The notes under the pieces: model-generated
The model's input: the letters and a program-made list of their open reading frames with translations, nothing else
Database searches by the model: none
What the model was told of the DNA's origin: nothing
Part shown: positions 1 to 9,887 of the stretch, in pieces
Layout of the letters: each line of letters begins with the position of its first letter
Numbering within the stretch: the first letter of the stretch is position 1
Position numbers and translations under genes: made by a program
Origin: Bemisia tabaci
Taxonomy: Eukaryota; Arthropoda; Insecta; Hemiptera; Aleyrodidae
Direction: 5' to 3'
NCBI RefSeq assembly: GCF_918797505.1
Contig: NC_092797.1
Coordinates: forward strand, 15,141,372-15,205,371
Length of the DNA: 64,000 nucleotides

Positions 1-477
1 TTTTCTTTTTAAAAATCTAACTAAAATTAGAGGAGGAATTTTAAAATGCTAAAGTCAACATCTATGCTTGTTTACCATCAATGTATGGTGTGCATATGCT
101 TTTCGATCAAAACTTAAAACTTGTGAGGGTTTTCCTCTGTGGATCAAATTGTTCAAATAAGCCCAAATAAGACTCATAAAGTAAAACGAAAGAAGCTGTA
201 AAAATGAGCATACACGGGACAAGGGACCTTAATTATTCTGAGAAACTCAATGAGTGTTTTGCCAATTCTATTGTGTAATGTTTTACACAAATTTTGGGGG
301 CAAATACTACCCAAATATATCCAGCTCCACTCAAGATGTGGCACTTTAAAGTCTGCAGCTAAAAAACTACTTATTTGAGCTAACTTTTTCTCCAGTTTTG
401 CTTGGAATTGAAATCCCTTTTCCTGTTGAAAGTTGCACTTATCAGAATGTTACCTGGATTCACTATCATTAGCAATG
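1..477. other. AT-rich flank downstream of UBOX5
   Basis: No coding region is supported here. It lies immediately 3' of the minus-strand UBOX5 stop codon, so it probably holds that gene's 3' UTR. I saw no AATAAA signal on the minus strand and no repeat structure. Confidence 0.4.
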
Positions 478-2043
478 CTACTCGTGGAACCTTACTGGCT
501 CACTCGAGGAAAATTCTTGACCACAATTTTGACATAGAACTTGTGAATCTTTGGTGTTTGACAATAAACAATTCCTACAAAAAAAGTGGCCACAAGGCAA
601 GCGGTACAAGGTATCAAAAATCACACAACTTTGACATTGTTTTTTCTGGGATACACTGCCACTGGTAGGATGTCTGAATGATGGTAATCCTGCTAGTGTT
701 TTTCGTAGAATGTCATCTACATTGTGAGATGTTGATGTGAACACGCTTTTTGACAAGCTCTGACACGAACTGTCACTATCATCACTGAGAACAATTACTT
801 CATCACCATCAGCATCATCGATACAAATTATTTCTTCATTTGAAGATGCTTTACTGCAATGAGCTGTTTTTTCCTTTTGGCATGTAGAAGTAATACCCTT
901 GAGATTAATTTTCTCAGGTGCAGGGTCGGAAGCAGGAAATGGCTGTTTTACATTTTTTTGCAATAATCCTGCATTATGGTAACTGTCAGAATCTTGAGCG
1001 GAGGATGTACTTTGATGATTAAACAGATTGGGAGAAATATTATTCTTTTGCTCCAACTGACGATATATTTTCTTGACACTACTACTATCACTATCATTAC
1101 TTAATTTCCTTTTACCAACAGTCCGAGAAGTAAACCGTAATGTCTCATGATGAGAATTATCATTCAAAAATTTGTCTATCCTCACTTTCAGCTTGGAGAA
1201 GAAAATTGGTTTTCGTTCTTCTGTGAAAATCTCACCAGTGAATGGATCACTGGGAACTCTACCACTCTGTGCATCAACTTTTGCACATTTTTCTAAAGTT
1301 GAGAGGTCGATAATTTTGCCAGATGGTAATAACATTGGCATAGTCATGATACTGAATGTAATCACATCCATGAATTCCTCAGGTATTACTAACTCAGATT
1401 CATGATGTTCTTGTTTGGTTTGAAGAGAGCTTTGACTTGAAACATCTGACTGCTGGGTCTTAGTAATAGACAAATTATCCTTCCATAATGCTTCGACCTT
1501 TTTTTTACACTCCAAATCACAATTTGGACTAGGATGGCCCCAAATTTCGATTCTTTTCAGAGACGGCACCGACGAATTTTGAGTTTTAGTCACTTTGATT
1601 GATAATGTTCTTACACTGGTGATCAAGTTTTGAACTCGGCTAAATAAAAAATGCTTTGAAAATGGAATATTAATGGCACTCAAAACACCACCAGTCTTCT
1701 TTTTCTTAGAAAAGACAATGCAGTCCTCTGAATTACGAATGTACCCTAAACCTATGAACTGATGTTCACTTATGGCAGTGGTTGATTTTTGAGATGCATA
1801 AATTTCAAAACCGATAGACTTTTGAATTCCTACTCTTGGATAAATAATGATATGACTAAGATTTACATCACAGATTAACTTGACTGTTACAGTCATTGGT
1901 GGTTTGATAAAGTAGTCGGCGAGCAAACCTTTCTGCTGTAAAGGATCAACCGCAATGAGATTTTTAACCTCATAGCCATCACAGCAAACTGTGTCACATG
2001 AAATCTCAGGATTTAGACATGGATGACAAAAGTTAATCGTCAT
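478..2043 (-). CDS. UBOX5: UBOX5/RNF37-like E3 ubiquitin ligase (U-box plus RING)
   Basis: This is a 521-codon uninterrupted frame; the human RNF37 family member is of similar size (about 540). Residues 1-170 form a cysteine-containing beta-rich N-terminal region ending in RIEIWGHPSP, as in RNF37. Residues about 220-295 form a U-box, with core MPMLLPSGKIID and the downstream SDPFTG turn that follow the U-box pattern. Residues 296-465 are Ser/Asp-rich and probably disordered, with a basic KRKL at 311-314. Residues 470-507 form a C3HC4 RING: C470-x2-C473-x10-C484-x-H486-x2-C489-x2-C492-x11-C504-x2-C507. U-box and RING domains recruit ubiquitin-charged E2 enzymes, and RNF37 is a nuclear ligase in vertebrates. 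The acidic stretch 405-424 resembles two SUMO-interaction motifs (see findings). The ATG at 2043 is the first in frame and starts the conserved N-terminal block. The gene has no introns, unlike its neighbours, and is divergent from EXOSC4. Confidence 0.9.
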   Translation of the reverse strand: MTINFCHPCLNPEISCDTVCCDGYEVKNLIAVDPLQQKGLLADYFIKPPMTVTVKLICDVNLSHIIIYPRVGIQKSIGFEIYASQKSTTAISEHQFIGLGYIRNSEDCIVFSKKKKTGGVLSAINIPFSKHFLFSRVQNLITSVRTLSIKVTKTQNSSVPSLKRIEIWGHPSPNCDLECKKKVEALWKDNLSITKTQQSDVSSQSSLQTKQEHHESELVIPEEFMDVITFSIMTMPMLLPSGKIIDLSTLEKCAKVDAQSGRVPSDPFTGEIFTEERKPIFFSKLKVRIDKFLNDNSHHETLRFTSRTVGKRKLSNDSDSSSVKKIYRQLEQKNNISPNLFNHQSTSSAQDSDSYHNAGLLQKNVKQPFPASDPAPEKINLKGITSTCQKEKTAHCSKASSNEEIICIDDADGDEVIVLSDDSDSSCQSLSKSVFTSTSHNVDDILRKTLAGLPSFRHPTSGSVSQKKQCQSCVIFDTLYRLPCGHFFCRNCLLSNTKDSQVLCQNCGQEFSSSEPVRFHE

Positions 2044-2210
2044 GCTTCAAGTAACTAGGAGATATAACTTAAGCCCTTTAAGTAATGTGAACGATGTTTG
2101 TGAAATTTTAAAAGCACCATGAGGAGTGCATATCATTGGTTTCAATTTTTAAAAAATTGTTCAGTAGAGAGAAAATGACAGGGAAAAAAGCTTGACAGTC
2201 TTCAAGTCAA

Positions 2211-2757
2211 TTGAAATGTATAAAGTTTATAAAAATAGTTGTGATTAATGACCAGATGCATACTCAGCATGAGAGACTGCGTCAACTCCAACACTTGAAA
2301 GACATGAATTGCGATGTTTTACCTCTTGACAATAAAAATTATCCTCGTCCTGAAACAGAATTCAAAATTAAACCCTCGATCATTATGATGCTTTGATGAA
2401 CAGAAAGATGATTATTTTGCTTTGATAAACCACATGAAAAAGCTGGAGGGTTGGCATGGGTTTGTGTTCCCCTTTTTTAAAATTGAAGATATGTGGAATA
2501 TTTGTGGCTTTTCAACCCAAACTTCAGTGAAACCTTGGTTGGCCAAGGAAAATGAGCTGTCGGATATTATACACTTTGTATGTTCTCTGGAGTCTAGTGA
2601 TCCAGCAAAACCCACAAAAGCAAAATGCAATTTCAGCCACTAAAGACACACTTTTCGGAAGTTCACTACACTCTTCCTATGGTGCGCAGGAAACGAGATA
2701 CATACATGTGCCCAGTAATTCTATGAAAAATGAGGGCAGCAGCTATTAACTTCCTGA
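2211..2757 (+). pseudogene. Possible degraded coding fragment, family unknown
   Basis: Three open stretches follow each other in all three plus frames: 2211-2396, about 2389-2643 and 2552-2749. They change frame near 2390 and near 2630. The middle piece has a coding-like composition, for example GWHGFVFPFFKIEDMWNICG. Joined across two small frameshifts they would give roughly 170 residues, but I recognise no domain. It lies between the divergent UBOX5 and EXOSC4 starts. It may be chance open frames; I rate it as a weak pseudogene candidate. Confidence 0.25.
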
Positions 2758-3129
2758 TAGTCCATGCAAAGAAGACATGTGAGACGATGCCTGTTTCAAT
2801 TTAATTTAAAATTAATTTGAAACAAATATAACTATAATTGCTTACCACTGCGGATGTTGGATTTCTAAACTGAAAAATACTTTATAATAAAGATATACGT
2901 AAAAAACGGAGTTGGCTTGAACTTAGAATAAGTGCAAAATAAACGATATCATAATTGCGTTCACTGAGGCTACTTTTAATTATTCAAGAATGAGTTCACT
3001 TCTGGATTCTAACTGAGGAAGCAGAGCATGAAATAAATAGATGTTAAGATAAAATATTAAAGTAATGGAAATGGGAAGGAGCACTACATACTTCTTATCA
3101 AATTGACAAAAATGATAATGAACAAGCAA

Positions 3130-3174
3130 GGTTATGTTTATGTTTATATTCAAAATGTAAACATAAACATAACC
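3130..3174. repeat. Perfect 17-bp inverted repeat (hairpin)
   Basis: GGTTATGTTTATGTTTA at 3130-3146 is followed after 11 bases by its exact reverse complement at 3158-3174. It lies about 250 bp upstream of the EXOSC4 start codon. It could be a small mobile-element remnant or a cruciform-forming site. Confidence 0.85.
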
Positions 3175-3426
3175 CCAAAAAAATTTGAAAACGTGGTGTG
3201 AAGCCGTGCGCCGTTTCATTTTCATCATTTTATCTAATCGGAATTGATTTGTTCTTCTATGCTCTTTTAACTTTTGCAAAGAAAATTAACAAACTTCGTT
3301 GCTCTTAAATATCTATGCGTATCAAGTATGAGCGAATTCAACTTTGAAAGATTCATGTGTAAATTGTGCTGCTGGATCAGGTTGTTCTGCTATTGTCAGG
3401 CTTTCAATTTTTAAGTCTCATCTACC

Positions 3427-6400
3427 ATGGACCTGATATCAGACCAAGGACTGCGTGTTGATGGAAGACGAGCTGGTGAACTTCGCAGAATTAGATGCAA
3501 ATTGGGTGTCTATGACCAACCTGACGGTAGTGCATACTTGGAACAGGGGCATACGAAAGTGCTAGCCGCTGTGTATGGACCCCATCAAGTGAGCAGTTTC
3601 TTTATTTTTAGTACGTAAATAGATGTGTAAGATATCAGGTGGTTGTGTTTGCCCCTGTTAAGAAAAGCATGGAGTAACGAAAGATTCAGTGACTGCTCTG
3701 AAAGCCTAGGTTGCTACAAGATGTCATTGGCCCACGAGGCTAAAATTAAGCTGCGTTGTCAAAGTAAACTGTTGGGGACCGTTGGGTAACAGAATTACCC
3801 AATTCCAAACGCTCGGTGTTGTTCGACTCCGTTTGGATTGCCCGATGTCCTGAACTGTGAACCAAACGGAAGTCAACAAGTCATCGGTCTCAGGAGGTAG
3901 TTGAGAGTGTTGAGCTAACCTGTAAATGTAATTGTGCATGTGGTGTCACACTCAAAACACAACAGTTTTTAGTCAACAGAGACGACTGACAACGCGTTTC
4001 CCAACAGGTAAGTCAACGGTCACGTGATATCCGTTAGCGTTGAGCAGCCCAACGCAAGCTGAAAGTTTACTTCGACAACGCACCTTTCGATGACTGATCC
4101 CTGGTTCCTGGTTTTCAGGCTGTGATGCAGAAGATCCAGTCCCCCTCTTTAAATGAGCCCAAAGGCAAATATAACCATGCGAATCCCAACACAATATAAT
4201 AGAAATGCCTTGGGCGTGTATGTACAGACTGTTCGACTAAATATTTCCTTCAACTGCATTTCAGCATTTGCTGAAATCTTTAGCATAGTTGAGCAGAAGG
4301 GCTGCATTTGCAGTAAATTTGCAAGGGAGGGTCCACTTTAACATCTCTTGTAACTATCTGTAACAGTGGTGTCAGACAATGACAGAAACTTGTTGTCCTA
4401 AAAAATTTTTCTGAATGTTACTTGAGATAATAAATCTTAATTTCACATTTTCTACCGGTAATTATTGAAGGAAACCTGTCAAACTTTTTTCTTTTTTCCA
4501 GATTCGTGGGAGCCGTACGAAAGCATTACAAGATTCTGTGGTTATTAACTGTCAGTATAGTATGGCTACCTTCAGTACAGGAGAGCGGAAAAAGAGGCCT
4601 CGAGGTGATCGCAGATCTACTGAAATGACAATGTTACTGAAACAAGCTGTCTCTGCCGTCATCAAAGCAGAGCTCTATCCACGATCTCAAATTGATGTTT
4701 TCCTGGAGGTAGGTAAAACAAACTTTCAAATTTCCTCCATGAAGGATTTGAGCCAGTATTCTTTCAGTCATAATTTTCACAGCAGCAATCAACCCATTCG
4801 CCTCATTTGTCGAGTATACTCGTCAGCGCGCGCCTGGGACATAGCTCAGTTGACGCGTTGATTCGCGCCATCTGTCAGTGGTGCTACGTAATTGTTTTGG
4901 TCGTGTTTTATTTGTTTTTTCGATAGATGGCATCTGAAGTGTAGCAATGCTTACGGATGGCGCGAGTAACACATCAGCTGAGATATGTCGTAGGTGTGCG
5001 TTGACGAGTACACTCGTCATATGAGGCAAACGGGTTAAACCAAGACTCACAAGAAGAGCAAAAGCTTAGAAATTCCCAAGCCATGCTAATATATTTTGAA
5101 AATTTGAACAGAAAGTCAGGCTCTACATATACCGTTCATAGCAAACCTCAGTACCTGCCTGACATTTTGTATATCTTCTACTTCTTTTCTTCAGGTTTTA
5201 CAAGCAGATGGTGGGAACTATTGTGCTTGTGTAAATGCAGCAACTTTGGCACTAATAGATGCTGGAATTCCTCTACGCGAGTACGTAGTTGCATGCACTG
5301 CCAGTTTAGCAAATGGAAAAGTGCCCCTTGTCGATATCAGTCATTTAGAAGAAACGATGGGTGGACCCAATTTAACAGTTGCAGCCCTTCCCTTATCAGG
5401 ACAGGTATTTTCAACATTTTCATATTTTAAATCGTAACCTCTTCCTTAACAGTAAATTTCCAAAAAATCGTCAGGAGATTTCTGTGGTCTTCAAAAAATG
5501 TATTATCATACCAAAACCTTTTATCTTTGATATGAAAATAGGTGGAGCCCATTTTCTTTGCCCACTAAAGGTTTGGATTGTTTGCAAAAGAAAGGGGAAG
5601 ACTCTTGTAAAATCTATGTTTATTTGAGTTATAATGGACCACTTGCAGGGGTACTTGAAGAATTGAACTTTTTTAAGACATGTCTCCTCATAGAAATTTC
5701 TAGCAGAAAACATTAAATGTACTAAAAACTTCTCAAATACTCCTGTCAGTTATAAATTTGCATTAATCGTTTACGTTAGAATCAGTGTATTCAAACTGTC
5801 TGCTTTAGAAAAAACCAAAATTAACACAGGTCAAATCGTCATCTTCCAGGCAAAGTATCACAAGCGCCATGCGACGTTTAAAGATTTCTGCCGCCATTTT
5901 ATTTCTTTACCGAGAAATTGTTGGTTGAATCTGTTTGGAAATTTCACTAAATTTTATCGGCAGCACAAAGAAAATTCAGTAAAATTTTCGGACAGCTTCG
6001 TTGAACAATTTCTCTGTAAAAAAATAAAATGGCAGCGGAAATTTTTAAACGTTGCATGGCGCTTGTGATACTTTGCCTGGAAGGTGACAAAATGAGGAAT
6101 CGACCGGAATTTTATCCCATTTTTGCAAAAAATTAGTTTTTGTTTCAACTCAATTTTGCCCCCTCTCTAATTTGTAAAACTTATGCACCGCCTGGCAAGG
6201 CAAATTCAGTGTACAAAAAAAGTTATACCATCATGAAACATACAGAAGTCAGCTAAATGCTCAACTTGACGCCAGTAGAATTGGGTTTCCATGTAACAGG
6301 CACCTCCAATTGATGTACCCAAAAAACGCTATTTTGTTCCTAAGGAGCATAATTTGGAAATTTTTCATGTATTTACTTCTTTCTAAGTGAAATTTTAATG

Positions 6401-6919
6401 AAAAAAAATGTTCTGAGATCCCTAATTTCATACCCTATCCAGCGGTCCATTAGAGGGCAAAATTGAAAGGAAGACAATCAATACTAGTTTATGAGCTATA
6501 GTAACCTCTTGATCAAAGTAGTGATGAAATTTTCAGCAAAAATACTTACATAGAGCCTTAAGGCAAAGTTCCTGCCCCGGCCATTATCCCTTAATCATTT
6601 CCACCAACTTTCATAGTTGTGAAGATTTTTTGTTAGACGAATTGGGTTTTAATTTGCACATAGATTCTATCGAATATCCCATGCTAAGCTCTTGTCCAAG
6701 AATTTATATTTGCAAGTGAATTAGGATTAATAACAAGTGAAATTTTGGTTCCAGATTGCTGTGATGGAAATGTCCCAACGGTTTCACATTGATCATTTGG
6801 AAGAAGTAACGCAATTAGCTCTGCAAGGTTGTAGGGATATCTATAAAATTCTAGACAAAGCTGTAAAAGAGCATCTCTTAGAAACAGGAGATTTTTTCCC
6901 ACAGTTAGAATCAAATTGA
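3427..6919 (+). CDS. EXOSC4: Exosome complex subunit EXOSC4 (Rrp41/Ski6), 4 coding exons
   Basis: The coding exons are 3427-3588, 4502-4708, 5195-5404 and 6755-6919, all joined in phase 0 by GT-AG introns. The product is 247 residues (human about 245). Exon 1 carries SDQGLRVDGRRAGELRRI, the RNase PH-family N-terminus. Exon 2 carries the PHQIRGSR junction and ATFSTGERKKRPRGDRRSTE. Exon 3 carries VLQADGGNYCACVNAATLAL and the DAGIPLREYV block. Exon 4 is a helical C-terminal tail. EXOSC4 is one of six RNase PH-fold subunits in the ring of the RNA exosome, which processes and degrades RNA in nucleus and cytoplasm. In animals this ring is catalytically inert and the subunit is structural and RNA-binding. 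The start sits in a strong ACCATGG context and matches the family N-terminus. Each of the three introns holds an inverted-repeat mobile element. Confidence 0.96.
3749..4084. mobile_element. MITE-like element in EXOSC4 intron 1
   Basis: About 20-bp imperfect terminal inverted repeats bound this element. GCTGCGTTGTCAAAGTAAAC at the left pairs with the reverse complement of GTTTACTTCGACAACGCACC at the right. There is no coding capacity. No target duplication was recognised, so the ends are approximate. Confidence 0.55.
4791..5036. mobile_element. 246-bp MITE in EXOSC4 intron 2
   Basis: The ends start AACCCATTCGCCTCAT and finish ATGAGGCAAACGGGTT, and the inverted repeats continue inward for about 40 bp through CGAGTATACTCGTCA and TGACGAGTACACTCGTC. 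The interior also shows inverted similarity around GATGGCGCGA. There is no coding capacity. The superfamily is not determined. Confidence 0.75.
5838..6088. mobile_element. 251-bp fold-back MITE in EXOSC4 intron 3
   Basis: Two roughly 120-bp arms are near reverse complements. CCAGGCAAAGTATCACAAGC near the left end pairs with GCTTGTGATACTTTGCCTGG near the right end. The two halves meet near 5960 with almost no spacer, so transcripts of the intron could form a long hairpin. Confidence 0.8.
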
Positions 6920-7934
6920 GCTCACTTATATTCCTCAGTGTTTCGCACTTATTTGAATGGGTCGGTTGCCTGTGTCTTGAAATCAAGTTTCGATAATTCA
7001 CATTCTTTGAGCAGCGAAAAATAGTAAAATTTGTTGCAACATTAAAATCTTTACCTTGCATTGACGGAGATAACACCCATTGAAAAACACATCAAATCAT
7101 GCCATCCACTGCATTATTACAACCCAGGATTTCTTGCACTACAGCCTAGTCAAATACATGTCCTTGGGGAGCAGTTAGGGTATAGGAGAACATCATTGCT
7201 CTGTGAAACCAAAATGAGAGGAACTGTGGCTCATACCAATGCGATGGATGACACCCTTATGTAGGAGTATGAAATCATGAATCTTGGTTTTTATAAGGCA
7301 ATACGTTGGTTAAATTACAATTTAAAAATTTAATAATTGGACTATCTAAAGTTTCAACTGTCAGAGAAATCGGATTTTAGCATGACCGCTTGTCTACTAA
7401 TTTGTAAGTATTATATCCATCACAAGATTGCGTAAAAAGAAAAAAAAATTCTACCGCTCCCTAAGAGACAATAAAAAAAAAAAAAAAATCATCGGATGTA
7501 GTCATAATGCTATTTTTTTCTTAGGTTTCCATCTCGCATTTTCCTAACTAATGTATTTACATCTAATGAGAACTGAGAGTCAAATAAAACTTCTCTTACC
7601 CGTTGATTTGTACTCTTCTTATTCTACTCAATTTTCCTAGAGCCATCTTCTCAGGTGCAGAGGTACTAATACATCTCATCAGCAATTTTAACAGATTATT
7701 TTAGGCATACCCAAGTAAATTGAAACATGAAAGCAAAAACTGAGTTATTTAGCCGCTCAACTGATGAAAAATTAGAGACCAAGATTTTTTGGTGCCTAAG
7801 TGCTTGTTTTTTTCTCATACTCTTCAATGATGCCAGCATTCACTTAGAGCTGTGGCTATGCTGTAATAACTAAAAAGCAGCAAGGTTTGACTCTCAACCT
7901 ACTATGTACTGATATGAGAGAAATGATTTGGTGG
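6920..7934. other. EXOSC4 3' flank and intergenic sequence
   Basis: AT-rich sequence without a convincing coding region. It probably begins with the EXOSC4 3' UTR. A long A tract lies near 7472-7488. Confidence 0.4.
7583..7588 (+). terminator. Candidate EXOSC4 polyadenylation signal
   Basis: AATAAA, followed within about 20 bases by a GT-rich stretch (GTTGATTTGT). Another AATAAA at 7470-7475 runs into a genomic A tract and is an alternative. The choice cannot be made from sequence alone. Confidence 0.3.
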
Positions 7935-8114
7935 ATATCAACCATGAAACTTCCAAACTACATATCTCGGTTTGCAACTTTGCTGACCTCCCATCATACT
8001 CTATTTTTTAAGTGGAAAACTATGCAATGACAATTCTTGAGAACCTCCGTGATTTTTCTTCTCCAAGCAAGGAAAATTCTGTGATACATGGTTTGGGAGT
8101 TTCTCCATTGATAT
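7935..8114. mobile_element. Internally deleted copy of the GGTGAAACTACC MITE family
   Basis: ATATCAACCATGAAACTTCC at the left pairs with the inverted right end GGGAGTTTCTCCATTGATAT. The internal block (CATATCTCGGTTTGCAACTT, then CTTCTCC) is shared with copies at 18275, 27747, 39070, 57254 and 58423. It is shorter (180 bp) than the about 240-bp full copies because the 3' internal part is missing. Confidence 0.7.
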
Positions 8115-8526
8115 CTACTATTTGAGTAGTACAATAGACTCTCTTTTCGTCTCTCTAATTTCTCCGCAACTCAATATCAATTAAAGGAAGTTTAATTCAA
8201 GAAAACCCTAAGCTGCATCACCAGATTATGTTCACCTTTTTTTTTCTCTCTTCTTCCAAAAATCAACATTAATTTTGTAAAAATTATCATTTTGTAAAGG
8301 TCCTAGTAAGAGACTGTCAAATACATAGTTCTATGATTTAATAACACTGAATTGAGTTAAATTCATCCCAAATTATGGCAATAATTGGCCTCAGAGCACT
8401 CATTCCATCAGTGTTTTCCCCAAAAATCTTCAAAACTTTTTGGACCAATAACGATTTCTGGAAACTCTGATCTAGCATATTATTAATTCATTTCAATCAA
8501 AGTTGCATAACTTTTAATCTTTGTAA

Positions 8527-8912
8527 ATGGAGTTGTATGAAGAGTTTTTAAATGAGGACTAATTTTGATTCCGAAAATATGTTGCATTTGAAAAATCCAG
8601 CTCAGCGGACGAAATTAAAGTACATGAAATTCTAATAGATCAGCTTTCTGACAGAATTATACATTTACCTGAATCTGAAAGAATGAAATATTATGAACGC
8701 AAAAATGTATCTCCTATGGCAAATAGACTAAAAGCTGATGACTAGTTACAACACATCATCTAAATGACTCGTCAGGAGTTTTTGAAGGAAAAATTAAACA
8801 TTATCCAACAGCCATCCCTGAACAATATTTTCAGTTGGGTGACCGTTCAATTGATGACGTTGCAAGGTTTCAAATAAGAAAGAAATTGCTTTCAAGTAAT
8901 ACATTCAAATAA
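8527..8912 (+). pseudogene. Degraded coding fragment, family not recognised
   Basis: An ATG at 8527 opens a frame with a coding-like sequence (MELYEEFLNED). Two closely spaced stops follow at 8560-8568, then 58 open codons in the same frame from 8569 to the TAG at 8743. A second open frame, offset by one base, starts at 8742 and runs to a TAA at 8910-8912. Its residues, such as IPEQYFQLGDRSIDDVARFQ, also look like real protein. The two frames abut, so a one-base frameshift plus two nonsense changes would explain a former C-terminal segment of about 128 codons. No intron signals fit. I do not recognise the protein. It may be a retrocopy fragment or a dying gene. Confidence 0.5.
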
Positions 8913-9599
8913 TTTTGATTTCTTTATTCTTAAGAGCCTCTTGTCACTTCCTGCTGTCCAAAACCAGCTTCATTTTGGCGTCAAAATACATGTAACTGGA
9001 TGCACCTCAAAATTATTTAGAATCGATTCTTTTTTTTTTTTTTTTTTTTTGAAGAAGGTGAAATTGAAAAATTTTTCTCACATTTCCCATTATCTTTTAA
9101 GTCGAAATGGTGAGAGAGGAGGTCTGAGAAATCCCCCCCCCCCCTCCCCCCAGGTAATCCCCTGCGGTAGGGGCGTCAACCGAAGTTTATCTCAGGGCAC
9201 TAAAAACTTCACTACTTCAGTCAGGCCCTGATTTTTGTACGAGAAGTTGGTGGGGAGGTTTGATGGAAACCAATACTATTTTCACATGGAGAGGTTTTTA
9301 GGACAACATTGTCTGTCGCGTCCAAAAAATAATATTTTTCGTGTCAAGGGCGGCGGACTTCCAGTAGCCGTAGCGCCTCTGTCTTCGCCCCCTCCCCCCT
9401 CTTTCCAGAGAGTGGCGTCCACGTGATGACAAGGTTTTTTATCCTTATGACAAATCTGAGCTGTGGAAATCTGTGGCAATTCAGTATGATTCAGTACCGC
9501 AGGAGTTTTGTAGATGAGTCAAAAAACCGGACTACCTCACATGGAATTATTAAAATTATTAATGATAAGTATGAGCACTTCTGAATTTTCGCAAGTACC
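8913..9599. other. Intergenic stretch with low-complexity tracts
   Basis: Contains a T tract (about 9030-9050) and C tracts (about 9130-9150) but no supported gene. Short open frames here are composed mainly of these tracts. Confidence 0.4.
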
Positions 9600-9887
9600 C
9601 CACCCCTCCACTCATTAGTCTATTCTTGCGTACGTACGTAAGTACCTTGCTCTCTCATTGGCTGAAATTTCATCATGACGTCATCCAGTCATCGTTCTAA
9701 ATTTCAAGGACAAATACGAAACAACGCCAGCCGCCAGCGAAACGAAACGCCATATTGCGTCATTTTCATTGAAATGTGTCTTGCCATTTCAGAATTGTCA
9801 AGTGTTTCTGTGTTACTATAGCGGCTTTTTATTCCTCCGAGTGTTTTCTTCGCCTTGGGATCATTTATCTTCACTTATTATCATCTG
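9600..9887 (+). promoter_or_regulatory. Probable CEBPG promoter and 5' non-coding exon
   Basis: A perfect cAMP/stress response element TGACGTCA lies at 9676-9683. About 200 bases later is a strong splice donor (CTG|GTAAGT, GT at 9888). The first coding exon of the downstream bZIP gene has an acceptor 14 bases before its ATG, so at least one upstream non-coding exon is required, and this region is the best candidate. The transcription start is not determined. Confidence 0.45.
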
